Origin: an uncultured bacterium
GTDB taxonomy: Bacteria > Cyanobacteriota > Vampirovibrionia > Gastranaerophilales > Gastranaerophilaceae
DNA: 64,000 bases
Assembly (NCBI GenBank): GCA_947428835.1
Contig: CANENE010000010.1
Location: 1-64,000, forward strand
Direction: 5' to 3'
The notes below the pieces were generated by a model. The model saw only the letters and a program-made list of their open reading frames with translations. It made no database searches and was not told the origin of the DNA. This document shows positions 44,474-55,200 of this stretch, piece after piece (position 1 is the first letter of the stretch; each line of letters begins with the position of its first letter). A program made the position numbers and the translations under genes.

Positions 44474-45623
44474 CCTCCAAAATTCTTTTTGCGATATTGT
44501 CTTTGGTATCTTCTTTTATATCTATCATTTTACCATTTTTGCCGATAATTGTAACTTTATTTTTATCGGAATTAAGCGCAACTTTTATTTCATTTGCAAC
44601 TATAAAATCAAGGTTTTTGTCTTTAAGCTTTCTTTGAGCAGTTTCTATCATATCTTTATCTGTTAAAGAAAAACCTATTATCTTTTGATTTCCTTTTTTA
44701 TTTTTAGAAATTTCTTTAACAACATCAGGATTTTTAGTTAATTCTATAGAAAAATTATCTTTAATATCTTCTTTTGAGATTTTAGTATCAGATACATTTG
44801 CTGCTCTAAAATCGCCAACTGCAGCCGCCATTATAAGATAATCAAAATCTGCCGCTTTAATAGCTTCCAGCATTTCAAGCGCACTATTTACTTTGATAGT
44901 TTTATATGGCTTATCTATATCAATAGTTGCAATAGCACAAACATCATACCCTAATTTATACGCCCAATCGCATAGCGCAATACCCATTTTGCCCGATGAA
45001 AGATTCGTAATATATCTTACATTATCTATTTTTTCTTTTGTACCCCCAAGAGTTATAAGAATTTTTTTACTGTTATTTTTTTTATCTTGAAAAAGCAATC
45101 TCAAGGAATTTTCATAAATTAAACCAATTTCTGCAAGTCTTCCTTTAGCAGATGTGCCGCAGGCAAGAAAACCTTCCGCAGGTTCAACTACTTTAATATT
45201 TAAACTGTGCAGTGTTTCGAGATTTTTTTGAACAATAGGATTATTCCACATATTATCATTCATGGCAGGTGCAATCAATATCGGCTTTTTGCTTCCTATA
45301 TAAGCGCAAGCGATACTTGTCAAAAGGTTGTCTGCAATACCTGCTGCAATTTTAGAAATAGTATTAGCACTAATCGGTGCAACCACTAAAATATCTGCCC
45401 ATCTGCAAAGCTCTATATGTTCAACATTTTCTCTTGGTGCAAATTCATCATAATAGCACTTGTTATTTGATAATGTTTCAATAACCAATGGAGATACGAA
45501 ATTAAGCGCATTTTTGGTTGCAACAACTTTTACATTGTAGCCATTTTTTCTATAAAGCCTGATAAGCTCATAAATTTTATAAGATGCAATAGATGAAGTT
45601 ATCCCGATTAAAATATTTTTCAT
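44460..45623 (-). CDS. coaBC: Bifunctional phosphopantothenoylcysteine decarboxylase/synthetase
   Basis: 387 residues. The N-terminal CoaC flavoprotein has GITSSIASYKIYELIR, the active-site histidine in NVEHIELCRWADILVVAPISANTI (in part), APAMNDNMW, and ACGTSAKGRLAE. The CoaB half begins near ILITLGGTKEKIDNVRYITNLSSGKMG and has AAAVGDF. It makes 4'-phosphopantetheine for CoA. It directly abuts gmk, without the rpoZ gene that often lies between. Confidence 0.96.
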   Translation of the reverse strand: MKNILIGITSSIASYKIYELIRLYRKNGYNVKVVATKNALNFVSPLVIETLSNNKCYYDEFAPRENVEHIELCRWADILVVAPISANTISKIAAGIADNLLTSIACAYIGSKKPILIAPAMNDNMWNNPIVQKNLETLHSLNIKVVEPAEGFLACGTSAKGRLAEIGLIYENSLRLLFQDKKNNSKKILITLGGTKEKIDNVRYITNLSSGKMGIALCDWAYKLGYDVCAIATIDIDKPYKTIKVNSALEMLEAIKAADFDYLIMAAAVGDFRAANVSDTKISKEDIKDNFSIELTKNPDVVKEISKNKKGNQKIIGFSLTDKDMIETAQRKLKDKNLDFIVANEIKVALNSDKNKVTIIGKNGKMIDIKEDTKDNIAKRILEVVCD

Positions 45624-46190
45624 CTATTTTGTCTCCTTGTTGTATATTTCAATAAGCTTATCTACTGCTTTTTGAACAACATCATTTTCTATTACATAAT
45701 TAAATTTGTTTGTGTTTTTTAATTCTTCTTTTGATGCGTCAAGTCTTTTTAAAATACTTTCTTCATCTTCAGAATGCCTTCCTCGAAGCCTTTTTTCAAG
45801 CTCTTCAAATGTGGGAGGAGTAATAAAAATACTAATAGCATCAGGACGTTTTTTCATAACCAACAAGGCTCCTTGAAGCTCGATTTCTAATAGCACGCTT
45901 TTTCCTGAAGCTATTTTTTCATCTACAAACTTCTTATTTGTGCCATAATAGTTGCCGCTATAGTTTGCCCATTCAAGAAATTCATCTTTTTCAATTAAAT
46001 CTTCAAATTCTTCTTTAGAAATGAAAAAATAATGCATACCGTTTATTTCACCATCTCTGGGTTTTCTTGTGGTATTTGAAACAGAATAGACTATGTTATT
46101 ATCTACTTTTTTAAAAAAATCAGCCAAAATTGTGCCCTTGCCAACACCCGAGGGCCCAGTAAATATAATCAACTTTGCTTTATTTTTCAT
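45624..46190 (-). CDS. gmk: Guanylate kinase
   Basis: 188 residues. P-loop FTGPSGVGKGTI, the GMP-binding SVSNTTRKPRDGEINGMHYFF and FLEWANYSGNYYGT, and the lid RGRHSEDEESILKRL are all intact. It is first in the operon gmk-coaBC-nif3-aroC-aroK-aroB. It is preceded by the rpoD terminator hairpin, so the operon has its own promoter in 46191-46260. Confidence 0.97.
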   Translation of the reverse strand: MKNKAKLIIFTGPSGVGKGTILADFFKKVDNNIVYSVSNTTRKPRDGEINGMHYFFISKEEFEDLIEKDEFLEWANYSGNYYGTNKKFVDEKIASGKSVLLEIELQGALLVMKKRPDAISIFITPPTFEELEKRLRGRHSEDEESILKRLDASKEELKNTNKFNYVIENDVVQKAVDKLIEIYNKETK

Positions 46191-46266
46191 AAGATAAATT
46201 TTCCAAAATAAAATTTTAGTTACCTAATTATACGACTAAAAGCTTAAATTGTCATTATAGAAATTA

Positions 46267-46295
46267 AAAAGCCCTCTTTTATATTGAGGGCTTTT
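46267..46295 (-). terminator. Intrinsic terminator after rpoD
   Basis: AAAAGCCCTC (46267-46276) pairs with GAGGGCTTTT (46286-46295). On the minus strand the hairpin is followed by T residues, 16 bp after the rpoD stop. Confidence 0.8.
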
Positions 46296-46311
46296 AAAAA
46301 ATTAATATGTT

Positions 46312-47382
46312 TTAAACTTCTACATATTCTTTTAATTTTTTAGAACGATTTGGATGACGAAGTTTTCTTAGAGCTTTTGCTTCTATTTGACGAATACGTT
46401 CACGTGTTACACCAAATAATTGTCCAACTTCTTCTAAAGTTCTTTGTCTACCGTCATCCATACCAAAGCGAAGTCTCAAAACGTCTCTTTCGCGGTTAGA
46501 TAATGAAGATAAAACATTTGCCAAATCTTCTCTTAAAAGCTCATGGGCAACTGTCTTAACAGGAGCATCAGCGTCTTTATCTTCAATAAAATCTCCAAGA
46601 CGACTGTCTTCTTCTTTTCCGATGGGAGTTTCAAGAGATAATGGTTCCTGTGCCACTTTTATAATTTCTCTTAATTTATTAATTGAAATTCCCATTTCTT
46701 GTGAAAGTTCTTCTTCGGATGGTTTTCTGGCTAATTCCTGAGCAAGTTTTCTTGTAACTTTTTTTAGTTTGTTGATTGTTTCAACCATATGAACAGGAAT
46801 TCTGATTGTTCTTGCCTGATCTGCTATTGCACGGGTAATTGCTTGTCTAATCCACCAAGTTGCATATGTTGAAAACTTATAACCTCTTTCGTGGTCAAAT
46901 TTTTCAGCTGCACGGATTAAACCAAGGTTTCCTTCCTGAATTAAATCAAGAAATAACATTCCGCGACCTACATATTTCTTGGCTATTGAAACAACCAAAC
47001 GAAGGTTTGCTTGGACAAGTTTTCTTTTTGCAACAGCGCCACTATTGCCGCCTGCAACAATTTTTCTTGCCAAATCAATTTCTTCATCAGCAGTTAAAAG
47101 CTTAATTCTACCAATTTCTCTTAAATACATTCTTACAGGGTCATCAACAGCCACACCTCTTGGAGGGTTGATATCGTTTTCTTGTTGTTCTTCATCTTCG
47201 GAATTATCATAAAAACTTGGAGTAAAAGATGTTTCTACGGTACTTACACCTTGTCTTTGCATTATATTTGAAATATTATCGGTTTCTAAACCTGTACCTT
47301 CAAAATACTCTTCCTCTTCGATGATTTCTGATTTATCCATAACGCTTATTACAGAATTTTCAGAATTTCTTTTTCTACTCAT
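46312..47382 (-). CDS. rpoD: Primary RNA polymerase sigma factor (RpoD/SigA)
   Basis: 356 residues. A short acidic N-terminus (about 1-75) stands in for region 1.1. Then region 1.2 ([22 protein letters not shown]), region 2 ([29 protein letters not shown]...[11 protein letters not shown]), region 3, and region 4 ([38 protein letters not shown]). Region 1.2 and 2 read like cyanobacterial group 1 sigmas. It follows dnaG by 18 bp, a conserved pairing. Confidence 0.96.
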   Translation of the reverse strand: MSRKRNSENSVISVMDKSEIIEEEEYFEGTGLETDNISNIMQRQGVSTVETSFTPSFYDNSEDEEQQENDINPPRGVAVDDPVRMYLREIGRIKLLTADEEIDLARKIVAGGNSGAVAKRKLVQANLRLVVSIAKKYVGRGMLFLDLIQEGNLGLIRAAEKFDHERGYKFSTYATWWIRQAITRAIADQARTIRIPVHMVETINKLKKVTRKLAQELARKPSEEELSQEMGISINKLREIIKVAQEPLSLETPIGKEEDSRLGDFIEDKDADAPVKTVAHELLREDLANVLSSLSNRERDVLRLRFGMDDGRQRTLEEVGQLFGVTRERIRQIEAKALRKLRHPNRSKKLKEYVEV

Positions 47383-47400
47383 TAAGTTTTCTCCAATCTT

Positions 47401-49281
47401 TTATTGTTTGCGTTGAAAAATTTTTGATGAAATATCCATTTTCTCTTCGGCTGATAAACTATCATCCATAAGCTTTCTTTTCAATTCATCTTTTTTGTTT
47501 TGTTCTTTTAATTTGTTTAACCTCATAAAGGTTTCATCAAGAGCTAGTTTGTACTTTTCCTGGTCTAAATCGACAAACTCATGCGAAGAAAAAATATTAT
47601 CAGAAATTTTTTTCTGCATTTGCTGTTCATTATAAAACCCCAAAAAAAGTTTTTTTGCTAGTTCATCTGTGTTGCTCACCTCGCTTATGCATTTGCTTAT
47701 ACCTTCTAATAACATTAAATTTGTCTTATCAATCGGAACATAATCTTTTATTTTTTTGGAAAAATATTCCTGTTTTTCGCTATCCGTTGCAGCAAATGCC
47801 AGTTTAATTAAGTTTTCTTCCATAGATACCAATCTTGATTGAATATCCTTTTTTATGTTTAAAACTTTTCCTTTGTTTTTATTTTGCTCTTGCAACGACG
47901 CAAAATTTTGGGCAAAATCGTCTTGCTGCTTAGATGTTACCTGATTTTTGATAATGCCTTCTTTTACATCAAGTTTAAAAGCTGCCCTTTTTATATATTC
48001 GTCCAAAATTACAGGATTTTTAATTTCTGCCAAAATATCGGCTATATGGATGACAAGATTACTTTTTTCCTGAGGAGAGATGTTGGTATCCAATGATGAA
48101 TATATCTGATTTAATCTATAATCCAATAATAATGGGGCATTTTCTACTTTTTCGAGATATTGGGCTCCGCCGAATTCTCTTATGTATTCATCCGGATCTT
48201 TTCCTTCAATTTCCTGTACAACCCTTATTTCACAAACATTTTCATCTTCTGTTGAGGCATAATTAAAATCATATTGCTTGATATTACCAAGCGCACAAAA
48301 AATATTTTTAATAACTTCTGCACCATGGTCTATGGCTTTTTTTCCTGCAGCATCAGTATCAAATGCTAAATATATTTTTCTGGAGCGGCTATAGCGGCTA
48401 ATAAGCTTAATATGTTGAGGCGTCAGTGCTGTTCCACAGGTTGCAACAGCATTTTTAACTCCACCCAATTGTGCTGAAATTACATCAAAATAGCCTTCCA
48501 TAAAAATTATGCTGTCTTTTTCAGCTATAGCATCTTTTGCACTATTTAATCCAAATAAAACAGAGCTTTTATTATATATACTGCTTTCAGGGGAATTTAT
48601 GTATTTTGGCATTTGCCCTTCTAAAATCGCGCGTGCACCAAAAGCAATTACATTAGAGTTCACATCTTTAATCGGAATTATGATCCTGTTTTTGAATCTA
48701 TCGAAAAAAGCGCCTTCTTTTTCATAAACAAGCCCTGCTTTATTTAATTCATCAATAGTAAAACCAAGATTAGTTAAATGGTTTTTAATTTCATTATTTC
48801 CTTTTGGAGCAAGGCCCAGTGAAAACATCTCAATTGCGCCCTCTGTAATTCCTCTCTTTTCAAGATATTCAAGAGCTTTTGAGTTGTTTAAAAGATTTTG
48901 CTTAAAAAACTTGCAAGCAAGCTCCATTGCGTCATACAAGCGTTCTTTTTCATGTTTTCTTTCGGTTATATTTTTAAGATTTTTCTTGGGCAATTCTATT
49001 CCAAGATTTGCCGCCTGTTCTTCAATAACTTCGGCGAATGTTTGGTTGTTTATTTTCATTAAAAAAGTAAAAACATCACCGCCTTCGCCACAGCCAAAGC
49101 ATTTAAAAATTTGCTTATCGGCAGTCACAACAAAAGAAGGCGTCTTTTCATTATGAAAAGGACAAAGCCCCTGATAGTTTCTTCCGGTTTTTTTGAGCAC
49201 AACATATTTAGATATAACTTCTACTATATCTAAACGGTTTTTAATATCCTCGACTGCTTGCTGATATGAAACTTCCGACAT
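47401..49281 (-). CDS. dnaG: DNA primase
   Basis: 626 residues. The N-terminal CHC2 zinc finger (CPFHNEKTPSF...FKCFGCGEGGD) lies at about 41-66. The primase core has FGLNSAKDAI, and the Toprim domain has FMEGYFDVISA and YLAFDTDAAGKKA. The C-terminal DnaB-binding part (about 450-626) is poorly conserved, as usual. It makes RNA primers for replication. It is co-transcribed with rpoD. Confidence 0.96.
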   Translation of the reverse strand: MSEVSYQQAVEDIKNRLDIVEVISKYVVLKKTGRNYQGLCPFHNEKTPSFVVTADKQIFKCFGCGEGGDVFTFLMKINNQTFAEVIEEQAANLGIELPKKNLKNITERKHEKERLYDAMELACKFFKQNLLNNSKALEYLEKRGITEGAIEMFSLGLAPKGNNEIKNHLTNLGFTIDELNKAGLVYEKEGAFFDRFKNRIIIPIKDVNSNVIAFGARAILEGQMPKYINSPESSIYNKSSVLFGLNSAKDAIAEKDSIIFMEGYFDVISAQLGGVKNAVATCGTALTPQHIKLISRYSRSRKIYLAFDTDAAGKKAIDHGAEVIKNIFCALGNIKQYDFNYASTEDENVCEIRVVQEIEGKDPDEYIREFGGAQYLEKVENAPLLLDYRLNQIYSSLDTNISPQEKSNLVIHIADILAEIKNPVILDEYIKRAAFKLDVKEGIIKNQVTSKQQDDFAQNFASLQEQNKNKGKVLNIKKDIQSRLVSMEENLIKLAFAATDSEKQEYFSKKIKDYVPIDKTNLMLLEGISKCISEVSNTDELAKKLFLGFYNEQQMQKKISDNIFSSHEFVDLDQEKYKLALDETFMRLNKLKEQNKKDELKRKLMDDSLSAEEKMDISSKIFQRKQ

Positions 49282-49418
49282 GCTACTAATATTAATTTAC
49301 TTTCTGCTTTGTTTTAACACCAAAACATAAACTTTTAAAGTGTATTTTATATAAGTTGTTAAAAAAGTTTACAACCCATTTGTTTTATGTTTAAATTTGT
49401 ATATTAAAAGGGTTTTTG

Positions 49419-50219
49419 ATGGAAAATTTCGACAATTTTAAAAACATTCTGGAAAACGAAACTGATATTAATCAGCTTAAAGATGTGATTAAAAAAATCA
49501 ACAACGAACAAAACAAAGCCTATCTTCCTCTTTTAATTGATTTTCTTTTTAAAAATAACAACGAAAATACTATTTTAGATTTAAAAGTTCTTGCAATCAA
49601 AGCTATTTCCAAATACAGAGATAAAAGCGCACTGCCTGCTTTGCTTTATTGTCTAAATGACAAAAATTCAAATTACAAAATCCGTTTAGCTGCAGCTGAA
49701 GCTTTGGGTAAAATCGGAGACACCGTCGCTTTTGAGCCATTGAAAAATATTGTTGAAGATAATAAAGAAAAATCAACTTATATAAAAGAATCAGCAGTAA
49801 CCGCACTTGGAATGCTTGGAGATAAAAGAGCAATAAGTGTTTTTGACACTATCATCAACACAAAAGAAATGTTTCAAAGCAAATTTGCCTTTCTAAAAGA
49901 AAGAATAATTGAGGCTATGTCAAAACTTGAAATTTCAAAAGATACACAAGCATATGAAATCTTAAAAAAATCCATTTTAGATAACAGTCCCCAGGTTCGA
50001 ATAAGCACAATTGAAACTTTGATGAACAGCGAAATAGACAATTCCTATGAATTAATATACGATAGACTAGTTTCAGATGACGATTTGGAAGTCAAAAAAA
50101 ACGCACTTGTTGCTCTTTATAATATGAGAGATAGACAAATCCTTGATGAAGTAATTAGAGGCGAATTTGATTGGAACCTTAAAAAATACGCAAAGGAAAT
50201 AATAGATGAATACGAATAA
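49419..50219 (+). CDS. HEAT-repeat protein (PBS-lyase-type repeats)
   Basis: 266 residues from the ATG at 49419. About six HEAT/PBS-lyase-like repeats, for example LRLAAAEALGKIGDTVAFEPLKNIV (in part: RLAAAEALGKIGD) and VRISTIETLMNS. In Cyanobacteria such repeats occur in phycobilin lyases, but here they occur alone and are more likely a binding scaffold. It overlaps queC by 14 bp and is divergent from dnaG. Confidence 0.88.
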   Translation: MENFDNFKNILENETDINQLKDVIKKINNEQNKAYLPLLIDFLFKNNNENTILDLKVLAIKAISKYRDKSALPALLYCLNDKNSNYKIRLAAAEALGKIGDTVAFEPLKNIVEDNKEKSTYIKESAVTALGMLGDKRAISVFDTIINTKEMFQSKFAFLKERIIEAMSKLEISKDTQAYEILKKSILDNSPQVRISTIETLMNSEIDNSYELIYDRLVSDDDLEVKKNALVALYNMRDRQILDEVIRGEFDWNLKKYAKEIIDEYE

Positions 50220-50868
50220 AAAAGGTATTATATTGCTTTCAGGCGGCTTGGATAGCCTTGCTTGCTTGGATATTGCCCTAAAAAAAGATATTAATATAGA
50301 GCTTGCTCTTACTTTTAATTATGGCCAAAAAGCATTTAAAGATGAAAATGAAGCTTCTTTAAATATAACAAAATACTATAACATTGAACACAAAGTAATA
50401 GATATACCTTTTTTGAAAGAAATTAATAAAAATGCTCTGACAGATGATAATAATAACGATTTTAATAATTTAAAAAACGTTTGGATAACAAATCGAAACG
50501 GCCTTTTTTTAAATATTGCAGCTTGTTTTGCAGATAAGTTTAATTATAATTATATTATTCTTGGCGCAAACAAAGAAGAAGGAAGAGAATTTCCGGATAA
50601 TACCAAAGACTTTATTAAAGCTGCAGATACCTTTTTTGAATATTCGACAAGCTTCAAACCAAAAGTATTTGCTCCTTGTCTTGAAATGGATAAAATTGAA
50701 ATCATCAATTATGCAATTGAAAATAATCTGCCTTTAAACTATCTTAAAAGCTGCTACGATAAAAGCAGCAATAACAAAAAGCACTGCGGCAAATGTATGT
50801 CTTGCAAATTATTGTATAATGCAATTATAAACAGCAAAAAACCAGAACTTTTAGGAGAAATATTTTGA
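50206..50868 (+). CDS. queC: 7-Cyano-7-deazaguanine synthase
   Basis: 220 residues. The PP-loop is LLSGGLDSLACLDIA. It also has FNYGQKA, NRNGLFLNIAACFAD and YPDN-type EFPDNTKDF. Zinc ligands are SCYDK and CGKCMSCK. It converts 7-carboxy-7-deazaguanine to preQ0 for queuosine. queD, queE and queF are not in the window. AAAGGA lies upstream of the ATG. Downstream DUF366 is a frequent queuosine-context neighbour by my recollection. Confidence 0.95.
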   Translation: MNTNKKGIILLSGGLDSLACLDIALKKDINIELALTFNYGQKAFKDENEASLNITKYYNIEHKVIDIPFLKEINKNALTDDNNNDFNNLKNVWITNRNGLFLNIAACFADKFNYNYIILGANKEEGREFPDNTKDFIKAADTFFEYSTSFKPKVFAPCLEMDKIEIINYAIENNLPLNYLKSCYDKSSNNKKHCGKCMSCKLLYNAIINSKKPELLGEIF

Positions 50869-51422
50869 ACACACTTTTTATTGAAAAAGAAATAAAATAC
50901 GAAGGACGCGAACTTTCGCCGCATTGGATATATAAGAATTTTCGTTTAATTGGAGATAGCATGGTTTCTTTCATTGGCGAAGTCGACGTTAAACTTGATG
51001 AAATGGTTGATATAGAAGATGTTATAAATGTTGAGCCTATATATTCAAAAAAAATGCTTAATTTTATTATAGAACAATATGATATCAGCCTTTATGGTAT
51101 GGTATATGCCCAAAGACTTTTTGTTTCTATTATTAAAGAATCTCTTGAAAAAAGAGGTATAAAAATTGAAAGACACGGCGATGATTTGTTTTATGATAAC
51201 CGAAAATTATCAGTTTCAATTGCAACAAAATCTATAACTTCTTGCCTAATTCATACCGCTTTGAATATAATAAAAGAAGGTGCTCCCATAAAAGCTTCTG
51301 ATTTGACTGAAATGGGAATAAAAGATATCCAAAAATTCGCACAAGAAATTATGGATAACTACAAAAAAGAAAACGAAAGCATTAAAAATGCAACATACAA
51401 AGTAAGAGGCGTTATAGAATAA
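50865..51422 (+). CDS. DUF366 family protein
   Basis: 185 residues from a TTG at 50865 that overlaps the queC TGA stop, with AGGAG upstream. It opens with KEIKYEGRELSPHWIYKNF, then GDSMVSFIGEVDV and SIATKSITSCLIHTALNI, which I recognise as DUF366, known from archaea and cyanobacteria. Its biochemical role is unknown. Close coupling with queC suggests a link to deazaguanine metabolism. Confidence 0.8.
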   Translation: MNTLFIEKEIKYEGRELSPHWIYKNFRLIGDSMVSFIGEVDVKLDEMVDIEDVINVEPIYSKKMLNFIIEQYDISLYGMVYAQRLFVSIIKESLEKRGIKIERHGDDLFYDNRKLSVSIATKSITSCLIHTALNIIKEGAPIKASDLTEMGIKDIQKFAQEIMDNYKKENESIKNATYKVRGVIE

Positions 51423-52177
51423 TGAGCTTTAACTCGGAAGAATTTTATACAAACAAAAAGAAAAACAAAGTATCAAGCCTTAAATACTCTTCAAAATTTG
51501 ATATAGCAGTTCAAATATTTCTTGTAACATTCATAGCTATATTTATTGCAGTTGTTGCAAGTATTTTAAAATATTCTTCAAAAATCAATATCGATACCAC
51601 AAACGAAACCCAAGCTGCATTAGACAGGATAACAGAAACCTATTCTGATGAACAAAGACCAATCGATAAAAGGCTCATTCTAATTCAGCAGGAAGAAAAC
51701 TCTCCAAACGAAGCAAAAATTATTGCAAAAGAAACATATGATAACGAAGAAGTAGTCAATCCTTCATTTTTTGAAGAAGAAAAAAAGCAAAAAAAACTTG
51801 AAAGATATGAACAAGCAAAAGCAGCTGCTAATTCAGAAAACAAGGTAAGCAATATTGAAGATGAAGATGATGAATTTATAAATAAAAAACAAGTTGAAGA
51901 AAAAAAATTGAAACCGAGAATTAAAAACGAAAATTATATTCAAAGCAATATCGTGGTGGCTTCCAAGGTTTTAGTTGGCAAATTTACAACACTTGATGAG
52001 GCACTTCAGAAACAAAATGAAATAAAAGAAAATAACCCAAAGTCAACCCCATATGTTAAAAAAGTTGGTGATGTATTCAGTATTCAAATGGGCTCATACG
52101 AAGATTTTGCAACTGCAAAATCTGCTGCAGCATCATTGAAGTCCAAAGGTTATGATGTTTGGATTTATCAACAATAA
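51422..52177 (+). CDS. SPOR-domain membrane protein
   Basis: 251 residues. A single transmembrane helix at about 30-50 follows a basic cytoplasmic start. A charged, Glu/Lys-rich linker covers 60-170, and a SPOR domain (about 177-251) has VGKFTTLDEALQKQNEIKE and VFSIQMGSYEDFATAKSAAASLKSKGYDVWIYQ (in part). SPOR domains bind denuded septal glycans, so a division-site role in the periplasm is likely. The ATG overlaps the DUF366 stop (TAATG). Confidence 0.9.
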   Translation: MSFNSEEFYTNKKKNKVSSLKYSSKFDIAVQIFLVTFIAIFIAVVASILKYSSKINIDTTNETQAALDRITETYSDEQRPIDKRLILIQQEENSPNEAKIIAKETYDNEEVVNPSFFEEEKKQKKLERYEQAKAAANSENKVSNIEDEDDEFINKKQVEEKKLKPRIKNENYIQSNIVVASKVLVGKFTTLDEALQKQNEIKENNPKSTPYVKKVGDVFSIQMGSYEDFATAKSAAASLKSKGYDVWIYQQ

Positions 52178-52213
52178 CTTTTTATAGTTTATTTTATTAT
52201 TTATTTAAATAAC

Positions 52214-52247
52214 AAGATGGTCATCAGATTTCTCTAATGACCATCTT
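52214..52247. terminator. Bidirectional terminator between SPOR gene and tpsA
   Basis: AAGATGGTCAT (52214-52224) pairs with ATGACCATCTT (52237-52247), with T runs on both strands. It serves both convergent genes. Confidence 0.8.
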
Positions 52248-52281
52248 TTAATTATATAAGCTTAATTCTTAAAGCTGTATA

Positions 52282-55200
52282 TTAGTCTTCATCAGCATAT
52301 TCATCGTCGTCTGATGTATATGTTGCTTGAGCATCTTCGCCGACATCAATCTTAGCAGCTGCTGAAAGTGTGGCAGCCATTCTGTCTGCGCTGGCGTCGC
52401 CTACAACTGATACCATTGAAGTACCTTGTTGTTCTCTAGGAATCTTAACGTTGTTAATCATAGAGTCGATGTCAGGATCAACACCAGAGGTTCCACCATC
52501 TACGTTTGGAGGTACAATTGGAAGTGGATCACAAGTTTGACCTTCTTTTTCATAAACTAACAAGAACTGATCGCCGCCTTTGTTTGGATTGTAAACTATA
52601 GTGTGGCTGCCATAGTTAGATGTAACTTCGCCATCTTCACCTTCGGTATCGGTTCTTTCGAAGTGTTCGTCATATACAAAACCGTCAGGAGTAGATTCTA
52701 AATCAGAGCTAGCGTCTTGGTTAAATCCGCCTTTGTCTCTAATTTCAATATAACCTTTAGCATTGTCATTGGTAACAGTGCCTTCAAAATGAGCCAACTG
52801 ATCAGGAGTCAATTCAACTGCTGCAGCTGATATATTTGTATTTTCATCGATAAATAATTTATCTGTAACAATTCTAGATACAGCGATTGATTTACCATCT
52901 GCTGATTTTAAGTGAACTTCAGGTCCTTGGCTAGCATTAATATCAGAATCCCATAAGTGGTTACCATCAGCATCAACATTTTCAGCTAACAAGTCAATAC
53001 CTGCACCATCAGCATTTTTCAAGTTAAGAGTAATGCTTCCTTTGTTTGGATTTGCAGCATCTTTAACTGTTTGAGCTTTAGCGATAAGTTTTGAACCATT
53101 TAAGTCTAAATGTGTTGAAGCATTTACAGGTGTTACACGATTAACATCAACTGTCTGTGGGAATGTATGAGTTCCAGCAGCCATATCAGCATCAAATGTA
53201 CCTGTTACGTCAGCTGTTGTAATATCACCTTTTGCGATAATTGTTGTAGTTGCATCATTATCAACAATTGTTAAGTTGTTCATAATGACATCGCTGCCTG
53301 ATGTAATATTGTTTTGAGGACCTTCAAGTGTTGAATTAACAAATTGAACATCACCTGTTGTAACAATATTGTTAGAAGCAGAAGCAACGTAATCAACATT
53401 TACTGATTTTAATGAAGCAGCATTGAAGTTGTTGTTTACTGCATCAAATTTCAATCTGCCGTCATAAGTTAATGAAGCCATTTGTCCTGCAGTTGCATTT
53501 TCTGCTGTAATATCACCTGCAGTAGCAGTGAAATTAATATTATTTGAAGCTGTAAACGAAACATCACTTGTAATATAGCCGGTGCCTTCTTCATCAGCAA
53601 AAGTAATGTCGTTTAATGAAGTTGCATTAATATCATTAACAGCAACGATATTTGAACCGTTTCTAGCTTCTAAGGAACCTGCTGCAGCAGAAATTGTAAC
53701 ATTGTGAGCAGAATCAATTGAAGCACCGTCAAGCTTAGCATTGCCTGTTGTAGCAGTCAATGTAATATCACCGCTTACATCACCTGTTGTTGTACCTAAG
53801 GTAGAATTTACTACATTAACATCAGTATTTGCAGTAAATGCAATAGTGTCTTTTGCTTGTACATTAGAGTTATTTTTAGCAGTAACGCTTCCTTGAGTAG
53901 ATTTAACATTTACATTATTAGCGTTTTTGCCTGTAGCTGTAGTTGTAAAGTTGATTTTTCTTTGAGTGCCATCATCAACTAATTTACCGTCAGCATCTCT
54001 GTCAAAAGCAATTGAAACATCAGCTGTTTTCATAGTGGCATTATCCATTGTGAAGTTGCCGTTTGTTTCAAGAATAACATCAGGACTTACATTTCCATCA
54101 GCAAGTTTTTGAGTAAATGTTGAATCACCTTTAACAGTAACGTTATTTAAACCTGTAGTTCCGTCACCGTAGAAAGAAATTGTATTGTAAGCTAAGTTTG
54201 AATTATCAATTGTTGAATTTGCACCTTTGATTGATAATTTTCCGTTGCTTGAGCGAATAAAGCTATTTTTAACATTTACGTCTGCACGTAATGAATTATC
54301 AGCAGAAGCAACAGAGTGAAGATTTACATCACCTCTAGAAGAAAGTGTAGAATTTGTAACATTAACACCATCATAACCAACAATATTAATGTGGTTTAAT
54401 TTATCTTCAACAAGTGAATTTGAAGATTCAATTAATGAATCTGTAATATTGACTTCGTTACTTGCAATAATATCAGCATCTGATTCAGCAAGAACTTGTG
54501 AATTCGTCATATCAATATTGCCATTGTATGCATATAATTGCACAATACCTGCGTGCATATTGTCAGCTTGCGAACCTTTAGAACCGGCAGAATAGATTAA
54601 TGAATCTTTAACCTTTAATCCATCACCAGCTTTGATGATAACTTGACCACCAACTTGTTTATCGGTATTAGTAGTTTCACCTGCATAAGTAACTTTTGTA
54701 TTGGTACTTTGAATACGTGAACCTTCGATATCTACATCATGAGAACCATCAATCAATACGATACCCGATTCATTATCTACAAGTTTTGTACCTTTAACAA
54801 CGGCATTTTTAATTTTAATATTAGAGCCGTCTGCTTTTGATTTATTAACAATATCGACAACACCGGATTGGATACCAACTTGGTCGGCACCTAAACCTGA
54901 ATTATCAATATTTATATTTCTAACTACATCAGTTCTGCTGTCATCAGCAACTTTTGTGGATGAAGAATAACCGTGAGCAAGATAAGTAAATGTGGCACCA
55001 TCTGCAGTAATTAACTGTACGTTACCATATGAGTTCTTAGCTCCACCTGCTAAATAGTTGTAGTTAGTACCTGTTTTAATAATTGAATCTTTATAATCAA
55101 TATTGTCTGCAATAAATGCAGTTGTTTTATTTGTATTCCACGCATCTACTTCAGTAGTACTTCCATTAACAAATTTGTTAAAATGAGTACCGTTTAAAGT

